Of a stretch of DNA of 64,000 nt, positions 8,100 through 16,438 are shown piece after piece. This stretch comes from Paenibacillus profundus. Lineage in GTDB: Bacteria; Bacillota; Bacilli; Paenibacillales; Paenibacillaceae. Made by a program: the position numbers and the translations under genes. The notes beneath the pieces are model-generated. The model made no database searches. It had not been told where the DNA came from and saw only the letters and a list, made by a program, of their open reading frames with translations. Numbering within the stretch: the stretch's first letter is position 1; each line of letters begins with the position of its first letter. The DNA is taken from the NCBI RefSeq assembly GCF_021369635.1, contig NZ_JAJNBZ010000005.1:188905-252904 (forward strand), read 5' to 3'.

Positions 8100-9536
8100 T
8101 CATTTTTCATCTTCTGGTGCACGAACAGGCACCGCAAAGGAGAATGTTGTCCCTTGTCCCAACGCGCTGTCGACACGTAAGATGCCGTTGTGGGCTTCAA
8201 TAATGTTTTTGACGATGGCTAGTCCCAGCCCCGTACCGCCAGAAGCCCCTCTCTTACGGGCCTTATCGGCTTTGTAGAAGCGTTCAAAGATGTAGGGAAC
8301 GTCTTCCGAAGGAATGCCTTGACCATGGTCTTCAATATGAATCCACAGCAGTTCCTCTCCGCCTGACGACACCGTTCGTTCGGTACGAATTCGTATTTCT
8401 TCCCCTGACGAAGAATGACGGAGCGCATTGTCGAGCAAATTCGTCAACACCTGCTCCAAGCGATCTTCGTCCGCAACAGGCAGGACAGGATCCTCCGCAT
8501 CCAATGACATGTGCAAGGGTATGTCTCTTTCTTTGGCAATAACGGAAAACTTGCGGTATACGCGATGAATGAGCTCATGCACATCCGCTTCGCTCCAATG
8601 CATAGGCAAGTGTCCCGCCTCCATGCGGGCCAAATCCAATAAATCCTTGACCAAACGCCCCATGCGCAGCGATTCGTCATGAATGACTTGAACTAATTCC
8701 TGCCGTTCCTCTGGCGAAGCCGCAATATCGTCCAGCAGCGCTTCGCTGTATCCTTGCAGCATCGACAGCGGCGTCCGAATCTCATGTGAGACGTTCGCCA
8801 CGAAGTCCTTGCGCAGCTTCTCAAGCCGCACCTCCTCCGTCACATCGCGCAGCACGGCTACAGCTCCGCGCACGCGGCTGTCGGCATGAAGCGGCCCCAC
8901 GATGACAGACCATACTTCCTGTCTGACATGGACGCGCGTTGACACTTCTTCGCCTTCTCGAATGACCTTCTGGAACAGCGGCTTCATCGGGACGGGAACT
9001 GATGAAGGATCGGACGGCTCTACGTCGACATTCCACTCCATCGAATTCCAACGGTTCAAAATCGCTTCCCCATGCGGGTTGGCGAGAAGCATGCTCCCTG
9101 AAGCGTCAAATGTAATGACCGCATCAGTCATACTCCGCAGCACGCTCGCCAAATGCTCCTTCTCGTGCTGCAAATCCTGAATCGTCATCTTCAGCTCTTC
9201 GGCCATGTGGTTGAACGTGCGCGACAATTCCCCAATCTCATCGGAGGAAGGGATCGTGACGCGCGTCGAATAATCGCCCTGGCGAATCGTATCGGCAGCC
9301 TGCTTCAGCTTGCGAAGCGGCTGCGTAATTTTAGTAAATAGAAACAAAGCGAAAAAGGTCGTGAGCGAGAACCCGGTAATAGCGGTATATACGAATAATT
9401 GTTTTATATCGTTAGGATGGGTAAAGTTGCTATCGATATATGGAAGCAAGTATACACCCAACGTGGCCATGACGACTGCAACGAGACCGATGATGGTCAT
9501 CCACAGCTTGCCGACTACACTGCGCCAAAATTTCAC
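8100..9536 (-). CDS. resE: Sensor histidine kinase ResE
   Basis: Membrane sensor kinase partner of ResD, controlling aerobic/anaerobic respiration and cytochrome genes. Predicted 478 residues. Two membrane helices (about 10-32 and 50-75) flank an unusually short extracellular loop. A HAMP domain, a PAS-like domain and the HisKA H-box FVANVSHEIRTPL follow, then the N box (NLLDNALRH), G1 (DHGQGIP) and G2 (GGTGLGLAIV). I chose GTG 9536: it lies just after the resD stop and is preceded by GAGGTG inside the resD end; the longer frame would overlap resD by 37 bases. The short loop suggests sensing by the PAS or membrane part rather than an outside ligand. Last gene of the operon. Confidence 0.93.
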   Translation of the reverse strand: MKFWRSVVGKLWMTIIGLVAVVMATLGVYLLPYIDSNFTHPNDIKQLFVYTAITGFSLTTFFALFLFTKITQPLRKLKQAADTIRQGDYSTRVTIPSSDEIGELSRTFNHMAEELKMTIQDLQHEKEHLASVLRSMTDAVITFDASGSMLLANPHGEAILNRWNSMEWNVDVEPSDPSSVPVPMKPLFQKVIREGEEVSTRVHVRQEVWSVIVGPLHADSRVRGAVAVLRDVTEEVRLEKLRKDFVANVSHEIRTPLSMLQGYSEALLDDIAASPEERQELVQVIHDESLRMGRLVKDLLDLARMEAGHLPMHWSEADVHELIHRVYRKFSVIAKERDIPLHMSLDAEDPVLPVADEDRLEQVLTNLLDNALRHSSSGEEIRIRTERTVSSGGEELLWIHIEDHGQGIPSEDVPYIFERFYKADKARKRGASGGTGLGLAIVKNIIEAHNGILRVDSALGQGTTFSFAVPVRAPEDEK

Positions 9537-9538
9537 GA

Positions 9539-10255
9539 TTATTTCGGCACCTCTAACTTGTAACCGACGCCCCACACGGTCGTGATCATCGTAGCCGCTT
9601 CCGGTGAAACTTTGTTTAATTTCTCGCGCAACCGCTTCACATGGGTATCAACCGTACGCAAATCGCCGAAAAATTCATAATTCCATACATCCTTCAACAA
9701 TTCTTCACGCGAAAACACTTTATCCGGAGACACGGCTAAATAATGAAGCAGCTCATATTCCTTTGGAGTCAGGCTGATTTCATGTCCGCCTGCCGTCACC
9801 CGGTGGGCATCATGCTCGATAATCAGGTGAGGAAATACGATGTTGTTGCTTGCTTTTGGATCGTTCGTCAAAAATGCCGTAGCCGATGAGCGACGCAGCA
9901 CTGCCTTGACGCGATATATCACCTCTCGCGGACTGAACGGCTTCACCACGTAATCATCCGCCCCGACCTCAAAGCCTTGCACCCGGTTCATCTCTTCGCC
10001 CTTGGCAGTGAGCATGATAACCGGTGTCGCTTTGACTTGTCTCAAGCGGGTGCACACTTCGATTCCATCTATGCCAGGAAGCATGACATCCAGCAGTATT
10101 AGGTCGTAATCCTCGCCAACCGCTTTGCGAAGCGCAATTTCACCATCCTCCGCTTCCTCAATTTCGTAGCCTTCCTTCTCCAGGTACATCTTAAGCAGGC
10201 GACGAATCCGTTCTTCATCATCTACGACCAAGATGCGGTTCACTTGTTCGGACAT
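9539..10255 (-). CDS. resD: Response regulator ResD (OmpR family)
   Basis: DNA-binding response regulator of the ResDE system. It activates res, ctaA and anaerobic genes in Bacillus. 238 residues: a receiver domain with the DD pair (VVDDEER), the phospho-accepting aspartate in LILLDVMLPG, a conserved T in MLTAKG and lysine in VKPFSP; then a winged-helix domain (LTPKEYELLHYL ... VDTHVKRLREK ... GVGYKLE). ATG 10255 is preceded by GAAGGAGAG; the longer frame adds nine residues without a site. It is directly followed by resE. Confidence 0.95.
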   Translation of the reverse strand: MSEQVNRILVVDDEERIRRLLKMYLEKEGYEIEEAEDGEIALRKAVGEDYDLILLDVMLPGIDGIEVCTRLRQVKATPVIMLTAKGEEMNRVQGFEVGADDYVVKPFSPREVIYRVKAVLRRSSATAFLTNDPKASNNIVFPHLIIEHDAHRVTAGGHEISLTPKEYELLHYLAVSPDKVFSREELLKDVWNYEFFGDLRTVDTHVKRLREKLNKVSPEAATMITTVWGVGYKLEVPK

Positions 10256-10354
10256 GAACGACTCTCCTTCCAACGGTATCAAAAAGTATGAACGACTGAA
10301 GTTCAGCAGGACAGAAGCCGCAGTCGTTCGACCGAATCGTTATCGGCGCAATGG

Positions 10355-11614
10355 TCAGACTCCAGAATAAGAATGAAGCCCGGAAATGACGAGATTGACG
10401 CCGACAAGCGTAAACATCACTATCAGGAGGCCGATAACGGCCAACCATGAAGATTTTGCGCCATGCCAGCTGCGGGACAAGCGCAGGTGAAGATAGGCGC
10501 TGTAATACAACCATGTAATGAGCGCCCACACTTCTTTTGGATCCCAGCCCCAGAAGCGGGACCAGGCGATTTGTGCCCAAATCATGGCAAAGACCAGTGC
10601 CCCTAATGTAAAGACAGGGAATCCGATGGCGATGGAACGATAACTGATTTCATCTACCAGATCGGGATCTAACCCCTGCACCAGCGGACTGATAGCTTTT
10701 GCAATCGGTTTGCGCAAGATGAGCCGGATTGCCGCATACAGCACAAGTCCGGCAAGAAGTGACCAAATAACCGTATTCAGCTTACGTCCCGCCTGCACCC
10801 CTTTCATCCAGCCAGGAGCTTCCATCAGCGGCAGCTTCATGCCGATAAAGCTCGGCACCGCTTCTAAAGAGCTTTCTTCACTGTTGTAAGGTGCAATCAA
10901 AGGCGGCATCGTGTACGTAACCGATTCTATTTTACTATTGATTTGGCCGTTTTCGACCGTTTCCACTTTTTGATTGACGATCACTTCATAGTCCGCGGCG
11001 CGGAAGCTGAATACGACAGCAATGAAGCCGATAACAACAATTATACATCCCATTGTGAATTCGAGCCAACGTTGTGAACGCCGGTCGCTTCCCGAATCCC
11101 AACGCACCGTCCGCAGCAAATAGAGCAGTGCGGCTACGAAGGCGACGGCAAAAAAAGCATAGCCGAGCGCTGCCAACGTAACGTGTATTTTCAACCAGAC
11201 CGAATCGAGCTGAGGAATCAAAGGCTGCACTTCACTCGGGAAGACAGAAGCATAAGCCATAATAATGACGGCCAGCGGAACCGCAAATGCGCCAAGCACC
11301 GCCGAACGATAAATGAGATACATGACGACAAATGCGCCGATAATCATCATCGCCAAGAACGACATGAACTCGTACATGTTGCTGACCGGGATATGTCCCG
11401 CTCCAATCCAGCGAGAGATAAAATAGACGAGCTGACTGCCAAAGCCGATGGCCGTTACGGTAAATGAAATTCTGCCCCACCTGCGCTCATGGCGCGCCCG
11501 GTCGTGTGTCTTCATTTTTTTGCCCGGCATCGCATAGACGAACAGGATGAATGAAATACAAAATAAGAAGAACGCGACTACATATGCGTCCTGGCTCAAT
11601 TCTAATGACGTCAC
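10355..11614 (-). CDS. resC: Cytochrome c biogenesis protein ResC/CcsB (CcsA family)
   Basis: Polytopic membrane protein that, with ResB, forms the System II haem exporter and cytochrome c synthetase. 419 residues with about ten membrane helices. The haem-handling WWD region appears as FWGWDPKEVWALITWL near residues 355-370. The GTG start overlaps the resB stop as GTGA, a four-base overlap that indicates coupled translation. A long outward loop (residues about 205-270) precedes the WWD part. It lies in the resABCDE operon. Confidence 0.95.
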   Translation of the reverse strand: MTSLELSQDAYVVAFFLFCISFILFVYAMPGKKMKTHDRARHERRWGRISFTVTAIGFGSQLVYFISRWIGAGHIPVSNMYEFMSFLAMMIIGAFVVMYLIYRSAVLGAFAVPLAVIIMAYASVFPSEVQPLIPQLDSVWLKIHVTLAALGYAFFAVAFVAALLYLLRTVRWDSGSDRRSQRWLEFTMGCIIVVIGFIAVVFSFRAADYEVIVNQKVETVENGQINSKIESVTYTMPPLIAPYNSEESSLEAVPSFIGMKLPLMEAPGWMKGVQAGRKLNTVIWSLLAGLVLYAAIRLILRKPIAKAISPLVQGLDPDLVDEISYRSIAIGFPVFTLGALVFAMIWAQIAWSRFWGWDPKEVWALITWLYYSAYLHLRLSRSWHGAKSSWLAVIGLLIVMFTLVGVNLVISGLHSYSGV

Positions 11615-13275
11615 GCCTTACTCCCCCCACGATCGATAGATTTAGCATCGACTTCAATGTCCACTGCTTGCAAAGCTCGGGCGACTTCATTCCGAAGCCC
11701 ATACCAGTTCTTGTTCGTATGCGCTCCGAGCGCCAGCTGTTGCCCATCCAATCGCAGCCATATGCGGCGGTGCTGCCAGTAGAAGCCCATAATAAGGCCA
11801 ATCATGCTGATGGCAGCTCCTATCCAAATGAACGGCATCGCTGTATCTTTGCGCACATTCAGATAGCTGGTGGATTCAGACAGTGTTACATCGTTCATCG
11901 ATTGGACATGCAAATCGAACTTGTTGGCTATTTCGCCATTGATGACGTCTTGCTGAAACTTCACTTTGTCTTTTTGAAGAGGGAAATACATATATGGCTC
12001 GCCCTCGTTCGGCAGGCCCGGACCTTTAATCATAAAGATAAAGGCAGGTGCATTCGGGTCTTGAGACTTCGTTGTCGGTTTCCCATTCTCATCAAGTCCG
12101 AAATCCATAAATTTGTGGGTGAGTTCTAAGGTGTAAGGACCGACTTCATAGTGGGTCTCCGTACGATTGATCTTCAGCTCGAACTGTCCGTACACTTCCC
12201 CAGTCTGCGGATTCTCCAGCACTGGCTTTACTGCGACGAGTCTTGGTGTCAGATCGAAGTCGAATTGATACACCATCAAGCCTTCATACTCCAATGGCTC
12301 GTTCACGCGTATATCATGCTTCATCACTTCTTCTAGTACCGGTTCGGCGGCGAGTTCATCGCATTTATCCACGCAGCGATACAACGTCGCCTTAGTCTCG
12401 AACAACTTCGCTATGACACGGCCTTCCTTGACGAATTGCTCGGGCATGTCCTCCTCGCCATAATATTCAACCGTAAAGTGGTCATTCTGCAAATAAAACG
12501 GCGTACCCGGTATTTCCTTCGGCTGACCTTGCGGAAAAGCATCATAGTATTCCATATGCCATCCTGGAATGCTGCGGGCCAGAACAGCCAACAAAAAGAT
12601 AATAAGCCCGATATGGTTTATGTATGGACCCCAACGGCTGAAGCGATTTTTCTCCGCCAAGAGCGCATCCTCATCGCGGACGATCTTGTACCCTCGCTTC
12701 TTGAGCGACTTGCTCATCCCGTCGAGCCAAGTATTCGGTGAATCCTGTATGTCGCCTTGGTACACAATGCGCTGACGGGTGATGAATTGCCCATGCTTGC
12801 GCACTTTCTGCTTATGCAAGGCGCGATATAACGGCAGCACCCGATCCAGACTGCAGATGACGAGCGACGCCCCAATCATGACGAGCAGCGTAATAAACCA
12901 CCAAGACTCGTAGGTATGGGACAAGCCGAGCAAGTAATAAATGTGCCCCATTGTCCCATACGATTGCTTATAGTACAACGAAGCGTCAATATTGATGAAC
13001 TGGCTTTCCTGCGGGTAGATCGTGCCGAACATCGAGCCTATCAGTGTGATGACGATTAAATAAACCGCTACCTTGACGGATGAGAAAAAGTTCCAAATGC
13101 GATCGATAATGGACGGATTCGCTTTTTGCGATTTTCGCGCAACTCCGTCATACCGCATCTCTAGGACTTCATCCAATGCGGGTTCCTCATGCTGCGGCTT
13201 CCCGCACGCTTCGCAGAGAACGGTTCCAATTGCGTTCTGGTGGCCGCATTCGCATTTCGTATTGTCGAACCGCAC
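11611..13275 (-). CDS. resB: Cytochrome c biogenesis protein ResB with N-terminal zinc ribbon
   Basis: ResB (Ccs1 family) works with ResC in haem delivery and attachment to apocytochrome c outside the membrane. 554 residues. Membrane helices fall near 70-92, 125-145, 205-225 and 500-520, with a large outward domain between the last two, as in the family. The N-terminus carries CxC...CEAC (CECGHQNAIGTVLCEACG), a zinc-ribbon-like extension not present in B. subtilis ResB as I know it. Overlaps resC by four bases and follows resA by 28 bp. Confidence 0.94.
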   Translation of the reverse strand: MRFDNTKCECGHQNAIGTVLCEACGKPQHEEPALDEVLEMRYDGVARKSQKANPSIIDRIWNFFSSVKVAVYLIVITLIGSMFGTIYPQESQFINIDASLYYKQSYGTMGHIYYLLGLSHTYESWWFITLLVMIGASLVICSLDRVLPLYRALHKQKVRKHGQFITRQRIVYQGDIQDSPNTWLDGMSKSLKKRGYKIVRDEDALLAEKNRFSRWGPYINHIGLIIFLLAVLARSIPGWHMEYYDAFPQGQPKEIPGTPFYLQNDHFTVEYYGEEDMPEQFVKEGRVIAKLFETKATLYRCVDKCDELAAEPVLEEVMKHDIRVNEPLEYEGLMVYQFDFDLTPRLVAVKPVLENPQTGEVYGQFELKINRTETHYEVGPYTLELTHKFMDFGLDENGKPTTKSQDPNAPAFIFMIKGPGLPNEGEPYMYFPLQKDKVKFQQDVINGEIANKFDLHVQSMNDVTLSESTSYLNVRKDTAMPFIWIGAAISMIGLIMGFYWQHRRIWLRLDGQQLALGAHTNKNWYGLRNEVARALQAVDIEVDAKSIDRGGSKA

Positions 13276-13303
13276 TACATTGTCCTCCTTCCATTATCGA
13301 TTA

Positions 13304-13825
13304 TCATTGTCCCGTTATCTCCTGAAGATATTTATCCAGTTGAGATTGGGTGAGTTCACCGATATGGATGGCGTGAACTTTACCGTCCGGCTTCACGAAA
13401 AATGTGGTCGGGAGCGGTCGAATCCCAAACGCTTCCGTTACTTTCTTCTTCTGATCAAGCAGCATTGTAAAGTGCACATTGACCTTTTTCATATAATTTT
13501 GTACGACCAATGGATCTTCGCCATAGTTAATTCCGACGATTTCAACATTTTTGGCCTTCCACTCATCCGAGCCCTTCTGCAGCGTCGGCATTTCCCGTTC
13601 GCACGGCTCGCACCACGAGCCCCAGAAATTGAGCACGAGCGCCTTGCCCTTGTAATCCCCCAGCTTCACGACGCTGCCGTTCAATTGCTGCAATGGCAGA
13701 TCCGGGATCGTGCTGCCTTCCTTCGGCGCCTCCGGCTTCTTGAAGGCAGAGCTTACGGCGAAGCCGCCGAGTACGAGAATGACGACCAAGATGATGATCT
13801 GGGTTGTTTTATTCCGCTTGCCCAT
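13304..13825 (-). CDS. resA: Thiol-disulfide oxidoreductase ResA
   Basis: Membrane-anchored thioredoxin-like protein that keeps the cysteines of apocytochrome c reduced outside the cell. 173 residues: an N-terminal anchor (IIILVVILVLGGFAV), then a thioredoxin fold with the active site WCEPC (CEPC is the ResA-type motif) and the cis-proline in PLPTTFF. ATG 13825 has GGAAAGG upstream. The frame stays open for 41 more codons, but these run through a dispersed repeat (13846-13910) and are not part of the protein. First gene of resABCDE. Confidence 0.95.
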   Translation of the reverse strand: MGKRNKTTQIIILVVILVLGGFAVSSAFKKPEAPKEGSTIPDLPLQQLNGSVVKLGDYKGKALVLNFWGSWCEPCEREMPTLQKGSDEWKAKNVEIVGINYGEDPLVVQNYMKKVNVHFTMLLDQKKKVTEAFGIRPLPTTFFVKPDGKVHAIHIGELTQSQLDKYLQEITGQ

Positions 13826-13845
13826 TACCAACGCCCTTTCCAGAA

Positions 13846-13910
13846 GTTGTTCAAAAAGCCCCTTTTGATCACGAAGCATCCCAAGATGTGATTCGACATC
13901 AGCTGAAAAT
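13846..13910. repeat. Dispersed repeat, copy 2
   Basis: Contains TTGTTCAAAAA, then CCCTTTTGATCACGAAGCAT, then a GATTCGACATC segment. The same order occurs at 28411-28470. It sits directly upstream of resA, in its leader. The region 13911-14085 between it and rluB holds no gene that I can see. Confidence 0.75.
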
Positions 13911-14085
13911 GGTTCTTCTTGAATTCGCACTTCTATGACATTATTCACATTTTAGAGGAAGATTTTCAACAAATTCATTACACCACTCACGATCATTATA
14001 ATTCAAAGACCAGCGGTCATATCTTCCTCAATATGAAAATTATGTGTCTTAGCCAAGGGCAGATATAATGGCGCGGTTCGTTCCG

Positions 14086-14826
14086 TTAAGGGGTACGATT
14101 CGACAAGAGCACCATTTGCAGCTCATTTACTTCAGACTTGGTCAAATGGCGATATTTCCCGCGCGCGATGCCTTGCAGCGTAATATTGGCGAATTGAACC
14201 CGCTTTAATTTAATGACTGGATGACCGATTGTATCAAACATGCGGCGGACTTGGCGGTTACGCCCTTCGTGAATGATGACACTAATGGTTGCAATATTAC
14301 GTTCCATATCAACATCGTGATATTCGACTTCCGCAGGCTGAGTCATACCGTCATCCAACATGACGCCTTTCTTCAGCTTCTCCAACGCATCCCCGTGTGG
14401 AACACCTTTCACTGTTACATGATAAATCTTCGCCACATGATGGCGTGGATGCGTCAAGCGATTGGCTAAGTCACCGTCGTTCGTCAGGAGCAGTAATCCT
14501 TCGGAATCGTAGTCCAGACGTCCGACAGGATATACACGTGTGCCAACGCCTTTAATAAAGTCGATAACCGTTTTGCGTCCTTCTGGGTCCGATGTGCTCG
14601 TAATTACACCCTTCGGCTTGTGGAACGCCAAGTAGACTTTATCCGTCTTCACTCTGAGCGGCTTGCCGTTCACCGTTATGACATCACTGGCAGGGTTCGC
14701 CTTCACTCCGAGAGTCGTAACAACCTCCCCGTTCAATTCAACCTTGCCGGCTAATATAAGTTCTTCGCATTTTCGACGCGATGCTATACCTGCATTCGCT
14801 AAAATCTTCTGTAAACGTTCTTCCAT
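14086..14826 (-). CDS. rluB: 23S rRNA pseudouridine synthase RluB family
   Basis: Makes pseudouridine in helix 89-93 of 23S rRNA. 246 residues with an N-terminal S4 RNA-binding domain (ERLQKILANAGIASRRKCEELI) and the catalytic motif GRLDYDSEGLLLLTNDG containing the active aspartate. The GRNRQVRRMF motif near residue 205 is typical of the RsuA/RluB group. ATG preceded by GAGGTGACA. Located between spmB and resA, as in B. subtilis. Confidence 0.95.
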   Translation of the reverse strand: MEERLQKILANAGIASRRKCEELILAGKVELNGEVVTTLGVKANPASDVITVNGKPLRVKTDKVYLAFHKPKGVITSTSDPEGRKTVIDFIKGVGTRVYPVGRLDYDSEGLLLLTNDGDLANRLTHPRHHVAKIYHVTVKGVPHGDALEKLKKGVMLDDGMTQPAEVEYHDVDMERNIATISVIIHEGRNRQVRRMFDTIGHPVIKLKRVQFANITLQGIARGKYRHLTKSEVNELQMVLLSNRTP

Positions 14827-15032
14827 ATACGTTTGTCACCTCATGATAATGATATCCTTTTGTGAACAATACCACAAGAAGGACTGTTCAAAATGTTGTC
14901 GAATTTGGTTGTCGAATTGACAAGATACGTAAGCAGCTGTCCCAAAAGTAGATAAATACACGTGAGGGATACTTGTTCTCGATAGTACGTGCTGCATTGC
15001 TCCCTCTCAACCTATCCTTCTGCAGACAAAAA

Positions 15033-15077
15033 CAGGGACTGTCCTTCAGGTCATACAGACCTTTTAAGACAGTCCTT
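15033..15077 (-). terminator. Terminator after spmB
   Basis: Stem CAGGGACTGTC with GACAGTCCTTG. In minus-strand sense it is followed by TTTTTG. The stretch 14827-15032 contains no gene; it is the leader region of rluB. Confidence 0.75.
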
Positions 15078-15108
15078 GGTCATTCATTTCTTTCAAGCTA
15101 TATAGATA

Positions 15109-15654
15109 TTATCCTGATATGAAGCCAAATACAAGCAAACATACGATAATGGCTGCCACAAAGCCTACCAGATCAGAGAAGAGTCCGACTTTGAGCGCAT
15201 AGCGCCCGTTGCGGATGCCTACGGCCCCGAAGTACACAGTCAGCACATACAGCGTCGTATCCGTACTGCCTTGGATCGTAGAAGCGATTCGTCCGATGAG
15301 TGAATCAGAACCATACGTCTTAATCAAATCCGTCGTAAACGCCAACGAACCGGCCCCGGTTATCGGCCGCAGAAAAGCGAGCGGCATCACCTCGCTCGGC
15401 ACACCAAGCATATCGAGCAGCGGCCGGAACAGACTGACCATCCAATCCATTGCCCCTGAGGCGCGAAAAACGCTAATCGCCACCATCATCCCCACTAAGG
15501 TTGGGATAATATTAATCGAGGTCTGAAAACCGTCCTTTGCGCCTTCGACGAACGTTTCATAGACGGGCACGCGGCGAAAATAAGCGTATAGGGGAATAAA
15601 TACGACAATGGCTGGAATGGCCCATGCAGATATCGTGGTAACAAAAGAATACAT
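15109..15654 (-). CDS. spmB: Spore maturation protein SpmB
   Basis: Membrane protein required with SpmA for full dehydration of the spore core. 181 residues, hydrophobic, with the nucleoside-recognition (Gate) domain pattern: NIIPTLVGMMVAISVFRASGAMD and PITGAGSLAFTTDLI. The start is preceded by GGAAAGGACG. It follows spmA after about 100 bp, in which I see only a doubtful 23-codon frame. Part of a dacB-spmA-spmB operon. Confidence 0.94.
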   Translation of the reverse strand: MYSFVTTISAWAIPAIVVFIPLYAYFRRVPVYETFVEGAKDGFQTSINIIPTLVGMMVAISVFRASGAMDWMVSLFRPLLDMLGVPSEVMPLAFLRPITGAGSLAFTTDLIKTYGSDSLIGRIASTIQGSTDTTLYVLTVYFGAVGIRNGRYALKVGLFSDLVGFVAAIIVCLLVFGFISG

Positions 15655-15754
15655 GAGCGAACCGTCCTTTCCGAAGCATTACAGAAGCTGCAGATAGATA
15701 AGTCCGTAGATTGCAATGGCGGCGCATGCCGTCATACGACCGTGCGTCATATCA

Positions 15755-16411
15755 TTAATCCGGCACTGGAGGCAACTCCACGCTGGCTTGAGCCGGCAGT
15801 CCAGACTTGCGGCGTGTCGTCATTCCTGGCGGTGCATTGCTGCGCCGTCGATACCATCGATCCGCCGCAATGGCCGCACACGTGGCGACAATCGTGGCCA
15901 GCAAGGTCGTGCCGACAATTTCCGCTGGGTTCTCCGAGCCGAAATTCATCCGAATCGCAATCAAGGTCGTCGGAATAAGCGTAATGCTTGACGTATTAAT
16001 GGCCAGCAAGGTGCACATGGCAGGACTCGCCGTGTCTTTGCTCGGATTTAATTTCTGCAGCTCCTGCATGGCGCGAATCCCCATCGGAGTAGCAGCATTG
16101 CCAAGACCTAACAGGTTCGCGCTCATGTTCGACATGATGAAGCCTAAGGCCGGATGGTTCCGCGGCACATCTGGGAACAAATACCGCACGATAGGCCCAA
16201 GCGCCTTGGCCAAACGCTTCAATAATCCTGCGTCTTCCGCGATGCGCATCATACCAAGCCAGAACACCATGACGCTAATCAGACCGAAGCTGACGGTCAC
16301 CCCCGTTTTTGCACCGTCGAACACTGCCTCTGTGACCGCCTCAATACGGCCTTGAGCAGCAGCCGCGATAAAGCCGACTAGCAGCATAAACATCCAAATG
16401 GCATTTACAAT
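15755..16411 (-). CDS. spmA: Spore maturation protein SpmA, probable ATT start
   Basis: Partner of SpmB in spore core dehydration; same Gate-type membrane family. The core shows FDGAKTGVTVSFGLISVMVFWLG and SANLLGLGNAATPMGI, typical of SpmA. The first ATG in frame (16393) would remove part of the first membrane helix and has no ribosome binding site. An AGGAGGCGG site at 16417-16425 sits five bases before an in-frame ATT at 16411, and the following codons VNAIW match the MVNxIW start of known SpmA proteins. I therefore place the start at ATT 16411, giving 218 residues. The C-terminus is about 20 residues longer than in B. subtilis, ending in a proline-rich tail. Confidence 0.88.
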   Translation of the reverse strand: MVNAIWMFMLLVGFIAAAAQGRIEAVTEAVFDGAKTGVTVSFGLISVMVFWLGMMRIAEDAGLLKRLAKALGPIVRYLFPDVPRNHPALGFIMSNMSANLLGLGNAATPMGIRAMQELQKLNPSKDTASPAMCTLLAINTSSITLIPTTLIAIRMNFGSENPAEIVGTTLLATIVATCAAIAADRWYRRRSNAPPGMTTRRKSGLPAQASVELPPVPD

Positions 16412-16438
16412 CGTTTCCGCCTCCTATTGAAGATGAGA

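Noticed and set aside
15679-15750. 23-codon hydrophobic peptide between spmA and spmB on the minus strand
   Set aside because: It overlaps nothing important and could fold as a membrane helix, but it has no ribosome binding site; evidence too weak to call a gene.
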